Below the pieces are notes generated by a model. That model worked only from the letters and a program-made list of their open reading frames with translations, searched no databases and was not told where the DNA came from. 39,874 nucleotides of DNA from an uncultured Muribaculaceae bacterium (lineage in GTDB: Bacteria > Bacteroidota > Bacteroidia > Bacteroidales > Muribaculaceae). Each line of letters starts with the position of its first letter. Within the stretch, counting starts at the first letter, position 1. Made by a program: the position numbers and the translations under genes. Below are positions 15,504 to 23,805 of the stretch, in pieces. The DNA is taken from contig CALUIB010000023.1 of the NCBI GenBank assembly GCA_944320595.1, positions 1-39,874 of the forward strand, given 5' to 3'.

Positions 15504-15514
15504 TGTTTTTTAGG

Positions 15515-15778
15515 TTAGCGTGCGATTTTGATTTGGCGATAGGCCCGCCAAAAGCCGTATAATACAAACAGCGACCCTAAGCTGTACCGGGCCCAAGTGT
15601 AGTCGTCGGTCCAGCCGAAGAAATTGACAAACATCAAGTAACCCATACCGATGTATATGATTACCATGAATATACCGAAGGCATATTTTGCCCAATTTTG
15701 TACATTCATGCTGCCGGTGTTGTTTTCGGCTTGTGGGGTTTGTTCTTTATAAGGTTCGTTTTTTCCAGTTTTGGTCAT
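15515..15778 (-). CDS. Small two-helix membrane protein
   Basis: This is an unrecognised small membrane protein of 87 residues from the ATG at 15778 (MTKTGKNEPYKEQ), or 117 from 15868. The first 25-30 residues are polar and unstructured. Two membrane helices follow: YAFGIFMVIIYIGMGYLMFV and YSLGSLFVLYGFWRAYR. The basic end RAYRQIKIAR probably faces the cytoplasm. Small proteins of this shape are often seen beside ExbBD/TonB and PstS-like genes in Bacteroidales, which fits this context. The start is uncertain: a -7-like TAACTTTA at 15890-15897 would allow either ATG. Confidence 0.6.
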   Translation of the reverse strand: MTKTGKNEPYKEQTPQAENNTGSMNVQNWAKYAFGIFMVIIYIGMGYLMFVNFFGWTDDYTWARYSLGSLFVLYGFWRAYRQIKIAR

Positions 15779-16033
15779 CTTTTCTAAGTCAATTAAGGTT
15801 TGCATGAGAACAACTGCGATAGTCTGTGTTCGGCCAGTACGGTTGGTTTGCCGATTTGCGTTAGCCATAGCTGTTACGCTCTTGCAGCGTAAAGTTACAT
15901 AAAAAAAGTGTTGGATTAACCATTCCTGTGCTGATATTAGAAATTCTTAACCATACGGGCTTTCTGTATGATAATTTTAGGTAAAAAATGAGGTCGGGTA
16001 GTATGTGTCGGTGCGAGGGTGAGGCGGTAAGAT

Positions 16034-16069
16034 AAAAAAATGCCTTCCCCTGCAAGGGAAAGGCATTTT
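16034..16069 (-). terminator. Terminator of the exbB-exbD-exbD-tonB operon
   Basis: Arms 16037-16049 and 16056-16069 pair with one bulged base (AAAATGCCTTCCC with GGGAAAGGCATTTT) around a short loop. On the minus strand the stem ends in a run of seven Ts. It lies 30 bases past the tonB stop. Confidence 0.8.
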
Positions 16070-16098
16070 ATCGTAGTTTTTAGGAACTTTTCTTTAGA

Positions 16099-16956
16099 TT
16101 AGTTCACACCTTGGAGCTTGAAGGTAACGGGCAGCGTGTACCACACGTTCACGGCCTGGCCGTTCATACGACCCGGAATGAAGTCGGGCAGCGACTTAAC
16201 CACGCGCACGGCTTCGTTGTCGAGGTCGCGGTCAACGCCACGGACAACCTTTACTTCGCCTACCTTACCAGTCTTGGTAACAACGAACTGAACGATAACA
16301 CGTCCTTGAATGTTGTTTTCCATAGCCATCGGCGGGTAGTTGATGTGAGAAGAAAGGTACTTCATGAGCTCGGCATCACCACCAGGGAATGCAGGCATCT
16401 GCTCAACGGCGGTAAATACTTGTTCGGGTTCGGGAGTCTTTTCTTCCACGATAACTTCGTCCTTGTGTTCACGCACTACGTTACGGTCGTCGGTACCTTG
16501 GTCGAAGTTGGTCTGTCCGAATGCCGTTTCGGTAGCTTGCAGCTCGTCGGCACTCTTGATTTCGTCTTCGGCAGTCACCTCTTCGTCTTCGGCGATGAGG
16601 ATTTCGGTAACCTTAACGGTGTTCAAGATTTCTTCGGGAAGGGCTTCGGGTTCGGGTTCTTCGTAGCGTTCCTGAACTTCCTCTTCCTCTTCCTCTTCAA
16701 CCTCTTCGGTGGCAATGTTCACCATCACCTGTTCAATCTCGTCCTTCGGGCGGGATTCTTCGATAGCCTGCTGGATGCCTTTGACAACGTAAGCCAAAAC
16801 AGCCACTACGATTATGAAAATCACTACCACAATCATAGCCTTGTTGTGGCGGGCTACCGAATTCTTGCGGAGGGTGTATGCACCGAAGTCTTTGTTACGG
16901 TGGTCAAATATTAGGTCGCGCCATTCTTGCGATGAGAGATCTACGTCTTTTGCCAT
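16099..16956 (-). CDS. tonB: Energy transducer TonB
   Basis: TonB carries energy from the inner-membrane ExbB-ExbD motor across the periplasm to outer-membrane receptors. This 285-residue protein has a cytoplasmic N-terminus, then one membrane helix (about residues 40-60, KAMIVVVIFIIVVAVLAYVV). A long periplasmic spacer follows that is very rich in Glu and Pro (EEEEEEEVQERYEEPEPEA). The C-terminal TonB domain (about 205-285) has INYPPMAMENNIQGRVIVQF and ends NVWYTLPVTFKLQ. The acidic spacer is unlike the Pro-Lys spacer of E. coli TonB. It is last in the exbB-exbD-exbD-tonB operon and ends at a strong terminator. Such operons in Bacteroidetes serve SusCD-type glycan uptake and similar receptors. 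Confidence 0.92.
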   Translation of the reverse strand: MAKDVDLSSQEWRDLIFDHRNKDFGAYTLRKNSVARHNKAMIVVVIFIIVVAVLAYVVKGIQQAIEESRPKDEIEQVMVNIATEEVEEEEEEEVQERYEEPEPEALPEEILNTVKVTEILIAEDEEVTAEDEIKSADELQATETAFGQTNFDQGTDDRNVVREHKDEVIVEEKTPEPEQVFTAVEQMPAFPGGDAELMKYLSSHINYPPMAMENNIQGRVIVQFVVTKTGKVGEVKVVRGVDRDLDNEAVRVVKSLPDFIPGRMNGQAVNVWYTLPVTFKLQGVN

Positions 16957-16997
16957 AATTCTTAGTCTTTACAAGTTAATAAATCCATCATCATTAA

Positions 16998-17735
16998 TTA
17001 TTCGGCGGGTTCCTCGGGCAGTGGGGTACCCTTGACTGCCATCATCATCACCGAGTCGTTGTGGCTGATTCGGTCAATCTGGTAGCGGCTGATGCTGTTG
17101 ATTTGCATCTCGTCAAGAGCCGTAACTAAGCTTTCGTATGATGCATTGGGAGTCGCCTTGATGATGACTACCGGGCGTTTCAGCGTGGAGTCGTTACGAA
17201 TCTCCTTTGCACGAGCCTGATAAACACTGTCATTGGCGGCCTCGGTCGATGCCAGTTCCTTGTTTTTCCATTTTGCTTTAAGTTCGTTGATGCGTGTCAC
17301 AACTTCCTTATTGCGGTCTTGGAAAATCTTGCGCATACCTTGTGCAGCTCCGTTGGCTTCGTTGGGGAGGAATTCCTCGGTCTTCATCGGGTTGAGGGTA
17401 AGGTCGATTTTCCCTTCCTTGGTCACCGGTGGCATACCTTCGTAGTAGTAAAGGAAGTTCTTTGTGGGAACGCCTTCGTCGTTAACTTCGCTGTCAAGTA
17501 TCACGGTTATAGCTTCTGATTGCTTTACCTTGTTCTGCTGTTCCTTTTCCACCTTTTCGTTGGTAGGCAGGCTGATTTGCAGTGTTTGGGACTTAATCAT
17601 AGTAGTACACAGCATGAAGAAGGTAATCAAAAGCATGTTCATGTCCACCATCGGGGTAAAATCGACGTGGATTGACATTTTCTTTTGGTGTGACTTGCCT
17701 TTTCCGCTGTCACCACCTGTATCTATTTGTGCCAT
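16998..17735 (-). CDS. exbD: Biopolymer transporter ExbD (second copy)
   Basis: This 245-residue ExbD/TolR protein has one N-terminal membrane helix carrying the essential acidic residue, in VDFTPMVDMNMLLITFFMLCTT. A periplasmic domain follows that ends in VVIIKATPNASYESLVTALDEMQ. The Asp in MVDM is the conserved proton-path residue. The protein is longer than E. coli ExbD (141 residues), with an inserted charged central region (about 100-170), as is usual in Bacteroidetes. It begins 3 bases after the other exbD gene and precedes tonB. With ExbB it forms the proton-driven motor. Confidence 0.9.
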   Translation of the reverse strand: MAQIDTGGDSGKGKSHQKKMSIHVDFTPMVDMNMLLITFFMLCTTMIKSQTLQISLPTNEKVEKEQQNKVKQSEAITVILDSEVNDEGVPTKNFLYYYEGMPPVTKEGKIDLTLNPMKTEEFLPNEANGAAQGMRKIFQDRNKEVVTRINELKAKWKNKELASTEAANDSVYQARAKEIRNDSTLKRPVVIIKATPNASYESLVTALDEMQINSISRYQIDRISHNDSVMMMAVKGTPLPEEPAE

Positions 17736-17738
17736 ATA

Positions 17739-18440
17739 CTATTCGTCCTCACTTTTTAAAGCAGTCATTAAACTAAACTTATTCATCTTCATTGTCTGCA
17801 GATTGTCCATCACGACTTGAATCTTGTCGTAGGTTGTGCTCTTATCGGCCTTGATTGCAATACCTTCGCCGCGCTTGATAGCTCCTTCCATATTCGGGTT
17901 GGTCAAATTGTAGATGCAATTCATCCAAATTTGGAATTCGTTGGGGCGTTCCAGGTTTTGGTTCATGTCGATAGGAATGCCAGCCTTGGGATTCTTAGCC
18001 GGATCGATGTATTCGTCCCTCTTTTCTTGCGAGAGGTCGAGCCAACCTTTCAGCTCTTTTATGCCTACGCCAAACATATTGGTCCTGGCAAAAGTGGTCA
18101 CTTCCGACGCTGTGAGCTGTATGTTGGTGTTATATACATCGTTATATCTTGCGACTACATTCTTGATAAGCTCAGCCCTCATGTTTTCACTTGAGTAGGT
18201 TGAGTCTTTGTCGCCTGCCAATGAGATAAAGACGTTGCCTTTCGGGGAAACCAGCACCGTTACCAAGTTGGCTGTGGGTACTTTGATTTCCGAAACCGAC
18301 GACGGGGTTATCACCGTGATAGGCTCTTTTTGCAAGAATGTAGATGTCAACATGAAGAAAGTAAGCAAAAGTACAGTAACGTCACTCATCGCGGTCATGT
18401 CGATGAGCGTACTCTTCCTTTTGATTTTAACTTTTCCCAT
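17739..18440 (-). CDS. exbD: Biopolymer transporter ExbD (first copy)
   Basis: This is the other of two ExbD genes in tandem, 233 residues. The membrane helix with its acidic residue reads LIDMTAMSDVTVLLLTFFML. The periplasmic part is interrupted by a segment of about 100 residues (VYNTNIQLTASEV to NPKAGIPIDMNQN) not found in short ExbD proteins, and ends in YDKIQVVMDNLQTMKMNKFSLM. The two copies differ clearly in sequence, so they are not a recent duplication and probably form a mixed ExbD dimer. It follows exbB by 83 bases, with a short AT-rich gap. Confidence 0.9.
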   Translation of the reverse strand: MGKVKIKRKSTLIDMTAMSDVTVLLLTFFMLTSTFLQKEPITVITPSSVSEIKVPTANLVTVLVSPKGNVFISLAGDKDSTYSSENMRAELIKNVVARYNDVYNTNIQLTASEVTTFARTNMFGVGIKELKGWLDLSQEKRDEYIDPAKNPKAGIPIDMNQNLERPNEFQIWMNCIYNLTNPNMEGAIKRGEGIAIKADKSTTYDKIQVVMDNLQTMKMNKFSLMTALKSEDE

Positions 18441-18523
18441 ATTAATCTTGCGTTATTATTCTTATAGTTTGTTCAAGTTGTTGTGTTTTGTGTCAAAAGC
18501 TTGCGCTTCCCACCCGATGTTGA

Positions 18524-19345
18524 TTAGTGGGTAGCGGCAAATGTTTGAACAATCGAGAAACCTACTTCGTCGATAGCGTAGGTGAGGTTGTCGATTTTGT
18601 TGGTGAAGAAGTTATAAGAAATAACGGCGCAAGCACCAGTTGCGATACCGAATGCAGTGTTAACAAGTGCCTCGGAAATACCAGTTGACAATTCAGTAGA
18701 GTCGGGAGCACCCGAAGCAGACAGAGCCTGGAACGACTTGATCATACCCAACACAGTACCGAGAAGACCGAGAAGAGTACCAAGTGTGGTCAGCGTAGCC
18801 ACGATGGGGAGGTTCTGTTGCAGCGACGGCATTTCAAGAGCGGTAGCCTCTTCGAGTTCCTTTTGGATCATAGTGATCTTTTGTTCCTTTTCGAGGATGG
18901 TGTTCTTGTCCATTTCGTCATACTTCAAGAGGGTAGCGTAAACGATTGCGCCAACCGAACCCTGTTGCTTGCGGCAGAGGTTTTGAGCCTCGGCGATGTT
19001 GCCAGCGGCAAGGGCTTTCTTTACATTAGCAACGAACTTGGGTATGCTACCTTTGCCCTTAGCAGAAGAAAGAGCAATCCAGCGTTCAACCGACAGCACG
19101 ATAACTGTCAAGAAGCAGCATTGGAGGATAGGCACAACGAATCCGCCCATGTAAACGGTACCAAGCAGGTTGATGGGGTGGCCGGCTTCGTTGAAGTTGT
19201 CGGGATTCCCAAGAATGAATAGGAAGATGCAAAGAGCAACAATGAAACATGCAATGATTACCAAGAATGCATTTTTGATTCCACGAACATTGCTTACTAC
19301 AGCCCCAGATTTCTTAGGAGTTTCGTTAGGCTTTTTTGTTTCCAT
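18524..19345 (-). CDS. exbB: MotA/TolQ/ExbB proton channel
   Basis: This 273-residue channel protein powers TonB by proton flow. It has an extra N-terminal helix (NAFLVIIACFIVALCIFLFIL) before the usual three, which is normal in Bacteroidetes. The conserved channel signature is in the C-terminal half: LPIVATLTTLGTLLGLLGTVLGMIKSF, then ELSTGISEALVNTAFGIATGACAVISYNFF. It is first in the exbB-exbD-exbD-tonB operon. The promoter at 19606-19637 gives a long leader of about 255 bases, in which no gene or known riboswitch is seen. Confidence 0.92.
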   Translation of the reverse strand: METKKPNETPKKSGAVVSNVRGIKNAFLVIIACFIVALCIFLFILGNPDNFNEAGHPINLLGTVYMGGFVVPILQCCFLTVIVLSVERWIALSSAKGKGSIPKFVANVKKALAAGNIAEAQNLCRKQQGSVGAIVYATLLKYDEMDKNTILEKEQKITMIQKELEEATALEMPSLQQNLPIVATLTTLGTLLGLLGTVLGMIKSFQALSASGAPDSTELSTGISEALVNTAFGIATGACAVISYNFFTNKIDNLTYAIDEVGFSIVQTFAATH

Positions 19346-19605
19346 AATTGAATGAATAAAATTGTTAAAAAATAATTGTTAGTTGTTGTTAATGTTATTA
19401 GTCAAAAATAGTTTCTCTTCAAACTTTACGGTATAGACTTCGCCAAATGAGATGCAATCGCACAACACTTCAAATAAGTGCGGCTCCACACGCTCTTCCG
19501 GTTGTGCCAAACGTGGTGCGGCAGCCTGTTGGTTCTCAGTAGGTTTAGGCAGGTAAAAGCCACAAACATCACATTCTTTACTCGTCTATCGATAAAAAGT
19601 TAAGG

Positions 19606-19637
19606 CAAATGTATTATAAATATTTCAATTAGCCAAC
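19606..19637 (-). promoter_or_regulatory. Promoter of the exbB-exbD-exbD-tonB operon
   Basis: GTTG (19637-19634) and TACATTTG (19613-19606) on the minus strand are 20 bases apart. The start would be near 19600. The leader (19346-19600) is about 255 bases and contains no gene I can support; it is AT-rich near the exbB start. Confidence 0.55.
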
Positions 19638-19690
19638 GCCGCCGCGCCTTTTTTTTGGCTGAGATGGCAAAATATGTTTTTCAGCATACT

Positions 19691-19727
19691 GCCGTGTGTT
19701 GCGCAGCTATGTTGTGCGACACACGGC
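19691..19727. repeat. Large near-perfect palindrome between exbB and nqrA
   Basis: GCCGTGTGT (19691-19699) pairs exactly with ACACACGGC (19719-19727). The stem continues inward for six more pairs, two of them G-U, leaving a 7-base loop. No T-run follows. It lies upstream of both predicted transcript starts, so it is probably not a terminator and could be a binding site or a relic of a repeat. Confidence 0.5.
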
Positions 19728-19784
19728 TGCGAGGCATGGCGCAAAATGCGTTCACCATTGCAAAGATGGTGCAATTTTCTGAAA

Positions 19785-19802
19785 AAAATTTAAACAGGCT
19801 CT
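19785..19802 (+). repeat. Second copy of the 18-bp mobile-element end sequence
   Basis: AAAATTTAAACAGGCTCT here is identical to the copy at 37068-37085. Its first 13 bases are identical to 56-68, beside the transposase remnant. It ends 13 bases before the nqrA -7 box. See the findings for the interpretation. Confidence 0.6.
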
Positions 19803-19814
19803 GAATATTTTCAA

Positions 19815-19822
19815 TAACTTTG
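19815..19822 (+). promoter_or_regulatory. -7 box of the nqr operon promoter
   Basis: TAACTTTG matches TAnnTTTG. Transcription would begin near 19828, about 22 bases before the nqrA ATG at 19850. The -33 position falls in the TTTAAAC of the 18-bp repeat, not in a TTTG, so this promoter may partly use the repeat sequence. Confidence 0.55.
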
Positions 19823-19849
19823 CGCAAAAATATTAACAAGACTTGCAAA

Positions 19850-21175
19850 ATGGCTGAAATCAAGATTAAGAAAGGTTTGAACCTGAATTTGGAAGGAGCC
19901 ATTGCCGACACCACCGTTGCCGATACCGAGTGCAAAAGCTTTGCGGTGATTCCCGACGATTTCACGGGAATCGTGCCGAGGCTCGACGTGAAGGAGGGCG
20001 ACAGCGTGGCCGCGGGCGATGTGCTTTATCACGACAAGACCCACCCCGAGGTGAAGGTGACGAGCCCTGTGGCAGGGCGCGTGGCCGCCATAGTGAGGGG
20101 CGAGCGACGCAAGATAGAGGCGATAGTGGTCGAGGCCGACGGCAGCGGCAGGTCGCGCCGCCTGGACGTGGCGCAGGCCGGGACGCGTGAGTTGCTGCTT
20201 GAGTCGGGGCTGTGGTGCGCCATGCGCCAGCGGCCATACGACATCGTGCCCAATCCGTCGGTAAAGCCGCGCGACATTTTTATAACGGCATTCGATTCGG
20301 CTCCCCTTGCGCCCGACTTCGCATTACTGCTTAAAGGTAGGGAAAAGTATCTGCAAAAAGGCATTGAAGTGCTGGCATCGCTTACCGACGGCGAGGTTTA
20401 CTTGGGTTGCAGCCCCGACTGGGTGCCCGAGGTGAAAGGATGCGTGGTGAACACGTTCGTGGGGCCGCACCCGGCAGGCAACGCAGGAGTGCAGATTGCA
20501 AATGTGAAACCCGTGAACAAAGGCGAAACCGTGTGGACGCTCGATGCCGTGACGGCAGCGCGCATAGGCGAGCTGTTCACGACCGGCGAGGTGCCCTTCG
20601 GCACGATTGTCGCCGTGGTGGGCGAGTCGGTGAAACGTCCGCATTATGCCCGTTGCACCATGGGGTGCAGCATGGCGTCGTTGATAGGCAACGACGTTGA
20701 CGAGCCGGGCAACTGCCGCATAGTGTCGGGCAACTTGCTTACCGGCAGCCATGTGCAAGCCGACGGGTACTTGCGGTTCCCATACCGGCAGGTATCGGTG
20801 ATAACCGAAGTCGCCAATCCGGCCGACTTCCTTGGCTGGGCTTCGCTCAGCCCGCGCCGTTTCAGCATTTACCATTCGTTCACGCGCTGGCTGCTTGGCG
20901 GCGGCAAGCCTGCACGGTTTGACGCCAAGCTGAATGGCGGCGAGCGCGCCATAATAATGTCGGGCGAATATGACCGCATGCTGCCGATGGACATACTTGG
21001 CGAATATCTCATAAAGTCGATAATAGCATTCGACATCGACAAGATGGAGCAATTAGGCATTTATGAAGTGGCTCCCGAGGACTTTGCGCTGTGCGAGTTT
21101 GCCGACACCTCAAAGCTGCCGTTGCAGAAGATAGTGCGCGAGGGCCTCGACAAATTATATAAAGAAATGAATTAA
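19850..21175 (+). CDS. nqrA: Na+-translocating NADH-quinone reductase subunit A
   Basis: NqrA is the peripheral subunit of the six-part complex that oxidises NADH, reduces quinone and exports Na+. This 441-residue protein (ATG 19850; a TTG at 19820 is inside the promoter) has the family's N-terminal IKIKKGLNLNLEGAI, the biotinyl-lipoyl-like half-barrel around VPRLDVKEGDSVAAGDVLYHDKTHPEVKVTSPVAGRV, and the later TMGCSMASLIG region. It is clearly NqrA and not RnfC: it lacks the RnfC Cys clusters and is about the length of NqrA (about 446). It opens the nqrABCDEF operon, 21 bases before nqrB. Confidence 0.93.
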   Translation: MAEIKIKKGLNLNLEGAIADTTVADTECKSFAVIPDDFTGIVPRLDVKEGDSVAAGDVLYHDKTHPEVKVTSPVAGRVAAIVRGERRKIEAIVVEADGSGRSRRLDVAQAGTRELLLESGLWCAMRQRPYDIVPNPSVKPRDIFITAFDSAPLAPDFALLLKGREKYLQKGIEVLASLTDGEVYLGCSPDWVPEVKGCVVNTFVGPHPAGNAGVQIANVKPVNKGETVWTLDAVTAARIGELFTTGEVPFGTIVAVVGESVKRPHYARCTMGCSMASLIGNDVDEPGNCRIVSGNLLTGSHVQADGYLRFPYRQVSVITEVANPADFLGWASLSPRRFSIYHSFTRWLLGGGKPARFDAKLNGGERAIIMSGEYDRMLPMDILGEYLIKSIIAFDIDKMEQLGIYEVAPEDFALCEFADTSKLPLQKIVREGLDKLYKEMN

Positions 21176-21196
21176 CCCCTTAAAGACAAATACAAC

Positions 21197-22405
21197 GTGA
21201 AAGGTTTAAGAAATTATCTTAGCAGGATTAAACCCAATTTCATGCCCGGAGGCAAATACAGCAAGTTGCAGTCGGTGTTTGAGGGGTTTGAATCGTTCCT
21301 GTTCACGCCCAATACCACATCTACTTCGGGCGTGAGCATTCACGACAGCAACGACTCGAAGCGCACCATGACCGTGGTGATAGTGTCGCTCTTGCCGTGC
21401 TTGTTGTTCGGAATGTATAATATAGGTTACCAGCACTACCTTGCCATAGGCCAGGCCGGTGCCGGTTTTTGGGATATGTTCCTGTATGGCCTTGCTGCCT
21501 TGCTTCCGACCATAGTGGTTTCATACGTCGTGGGGCTTGGCATCGAGTTTATAGGCGCGCAGATACGCCACCACGAGATACAGGAAGGTTTCCTTGTCAC
21601 AGGTTTGCTTATACCGCTCATTTGCCCCATCAACACTCCGTTGTGGATGATTGCCGTGGCAACGGCTTTTGCCGTGATTTTCGCCAAGGAAATATTCGGC
21701 GGCACGGGAATGAACATATTTAATGTTGCACTTATCACCCGTGCGTTCTTGTTTTTCGCTTATCCGGCCAAGATGTCGGGCGATGCCGCATTTGTGGCAA
21801 CCGAGCCGGTGTTCGGCCTTGGCGGCGGAACGCTGGTCGATGCATTCTCAGGGGCCACTCCGCTTGGGCAGGTGGCTACGGCCACAACGGCAAATCCGCA
21901 GATAACCAATATTGTGGGAGAGCCGATAAGCACGCTCGATGCGTTCATAGGCTTGATACCCGGGTCGGTGGGTGAAACATCCACGCTGTGCATTTTGATA
22001 GGCGCGTTCATATTGCTGTTCACAGGCACTGCATCGTGGAAGATAATGTTGTCGGTGTTTGCCGGAGGGTTGTTCATGGGCTGGATTGCCAATATGTTCC
22101 CGTCGGCTACTTATCCGGCATCGTCGTTGTCGCCAATCGACCAGGTGTGCCTCGGCGGTTTTGCCTTTGCCGCGGTGTTCATGGCTACCGACCCTGTGAC
22201 CGGGGCACGTACCGAGACGGGGAAATTCATATATGGTTTCTTGATAGGCGTGATTGCAATCTTGATACGTGTTTACAACAGCGGCTATCCCGAAGGTGCA
22301 ATGCTTGCCGTGCTGTTGATGAACGCCTTTGCTCCGCTCATCGACTATTTCGTGGTTCAATCTAACATCAAGCGTCGCTTGAAACGAGCCAAGGTGAACA
22401 ATTAA
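21197..22405 (+). CDS. nqrB: Na+-translocating NADH-quinone reductase subunit B
   Basis: NqrB is the integral membrane subunit that carries a covalent FMN and forms much of the Na+ and quinone pathway. The 402-residue protein starts at GTG 21197 (VKGLRNYLSRIKPNFMPGGK). It has about ten membrane helices. The covalent FMN site SGAT is visible in VDAFSGATPLG, with Thr221 as attachment residue. Family stretches GGTGMNIFNVALITRAFLFF and DQVCLGGFAFAAVFMATDPV are intact. Length and motifs match functional NqrB proteins. It is second in the operon. Confidence 0.95.
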   Translation: MKGLRNYLSRIKPNFMPGGKYSKLQSVFEGFESFLFTPNTTSTSGVSIHDSNDSKRTMTVVIVSLLPCLLFGMYNIGYQHYLAIGQAGAGFWDMFLYGLAALLPTIVVSYVVGLGIEFIGAQIRHHEIQEGFLVTGLLIPLICPINTPLWMIAVATAFAVIFAKEIFGGTGMNIFNVALITRAFLFFAYPAKMSGDAAFVATEPVFGLGGGTLVDAFSGATPLGQVATATTANPQITNIVGEPISTLDAFIGLIPGSVGETSTLCILIGAFILLFTGTASWKIMLSVFAGGLFMGWIANMFPSATYPASSLSPIDQVCLGGFAFAAVFMATDPVTGARTETGKFIYGFLIGVIAILIRVYNSGYPEGAMLAVLLMNAFAPLIDYFVVQSNIKRRLKRAKVNN

Positions 22406-22425
22406 CAAGTGGAGGGGAAGAAATT

Positions 22426-23136
22426 ATGAATACACAAAGTAACACTTACACGATAATCTATTCTTCGATAATGGTGCTCGTGGTGGGCGCGGCACTCGCA
22501 TTCGTGTACCAGGCATTGAAGCCTGCGCAAGACGAGAACGTGGCCAACGACAAGCGCCAGCAAATATTAAGCTCCATCCACGTGACCGCTCCCGAAGGAA
22601 AGGTGGGCGAGACATACGAGAAGTATATAACCGACGAGTTCCTGACCGACCTTGACGGCGGGCGCACCGAGGGCGATGCCTTCGGCGTGAACATGGCCGG
22701 AGAGGTGAAAAAGGCCGACGGCGAGCGCGAGTTGCCGGTGTTTGTGGCCGCTACCGACGACGGCAAGACGGTATATGTGCTGCCAGTGTATGGCGCAGGA
22801 CTGTGGGGCCCCATTTGGGGGTACGTGGCCGTGGAAGACGATGGCCGCACCATCTATGGCGCATATTTCTCGCACTCGGGCGAAACGCCCGGGCTTGGAG
22901 CTGAAATCGCCACCGAGGGCTTCCAGTCGCAATTTGCCGGCAAGGAGCTTTACAAGGATGGCAAATTCCGTTCGGTGGATGTGATGAAGGCAGGGCAAAA
23001 GCCGGTTGACGATGCCGATTATGTGGATGCAATATCGGGTGGCACCATCACCAGCAAGGGTGTGCAGTCGATGCTTGCCGATTGCCTAAGGCTGTATGAC
23101 GCATTCTTGAACAAGTTGCAAACCGAAAAAAATTAG
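22426..23136 (+). CDS. nqrC: Na+-translocating NADH-quinone reductase subunit C
   Basis: NqrC has one N-terminal membrane helix (residues 7-28) and a periplasmic FMN-binding domain with a covalent FMN attached to a Thr. This protein is 236 residues. The attachment motif reads SGGT in VDAISGGTITSKGVQSML (Thr207), in place of the SGAT seen in Vibrio; the Thr that holds FMN is kept. The preceding HSGETPGLGAEIATEGFQSQF block is typical. GGAGGGG lies 10 bases before the ATG, a rare Shine-Dalgarno-like site for this phylum. Confidence 0.93.
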   Translation: MNTQSNTYTIIYSSIMVLVVGAALAFVYQALKPAQDENVANDKRQQILSSIHVTAPEGKVGETYEKYITDEFLTDLDGGRTEGDAFGVNMAGEVKKADGERELPVFVAATDDGKTVYVLPVYGAGLWGPIWGYVAVEDDGRTIYGAYFSHSGETPGLGAEIATEGFQSQFAGKELYKDGKFRSVDVMKAGQKPVDDADYVDAISGGTITSKGVQSMLADCLRLYDAFLNKLQTEKN

Positions 23137-23143
23137 TAACATT

Positions 23144-23770
23144 ATGTTGTCGAAAATATCAAAAGAAGCATTACTTGGCCCGTTGTCGCGCAACAACCCC
23201 GTGCTGGTGCAGATACTGGGCATTTGTTCCTGCCTCGCCGTCACGGCCAAGCTGGAACCGGCAATAGTGATGGGTATCTCGGTGACGGCCATCACGGCAT
23301 TTTCCAACCTTATAATTTCGTTGATACGCAACACCATTCCCAACAACATACGCATCATAGTGCAATTGGTGGTGGTGGCAGCTTTGGTTATCATCGTTGA
23401 CCAGATACTGAAAGCCTATAACTATGAGATGAGCAAGGCTCTGTCGGTGTTCATCGGGCTTATCATAACCAACTGCATCCTTATGGGGCGGCTTGAGGCG
23501 TTTGCCTTGTCCAACAAGCCTTGGCCTTCGTTTCTCGATGGCATAGGCAACGGCATAGGCTATGCCATAATCCTGGTGGTGGTGGCCTTCTTCCGCGAGT
23601 TGCTCGGTTCGGGCACGTTGTTTGGCTTTCAGGTAATCCCTCAGGCGTTCTACGACATGGGCTATTCCAACAACGGGCTTATGATACTTCCGCCGATGGC
23701 TCTTGTGACGGTGGGCTGCATTATATGGTGGCACCGTTCGCGTAACAAGGATTTGCAAGAAGAACAATAA
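23144..23770 (+). CDS. nqrD: Na+-translocating NADH-quinone reductase subunit D
   Basis: This 208-residue membrane protein with about six helices pairs with NqrE to hold an iron centre in the membrane. Family marks are [23 protein letters not shown] near the start (with the conserved Cys), [39 protein letters not shown], and [26 protein letters not shown]. The Cys in ITNCIL corresponds to the iron-coordinating Cys of the NqrD/NqrE (and RnfE/RnfA) pair. It begins 7 bases after nqrC. Confidence 0.94.
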   Translation: [208 protein letters not shown]

Positions 23771-23805
23771 TTGATGAATACACACCTTTGTAGAAAGAAA
23801 AAAGT

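Noticed and set aside
16111-16914. 267-codon frame opposite tonB
   Set aside because: Antisense shadow, Phe-rich because it opposes the Glu-rich spacer.
20324-21052. 242-codon frame opposite nqrA
   Set aside because: Antisense to a well-supported gene, His/Arg-rich, no motifs.
19850-21175. RnfC instead of NqrA
   Set aside because: The 4Fe-4S Cys clusters of RnfC are absent and the six-gene order A-F with NqrB/NqrC flavin sites fits Na+-NQR.
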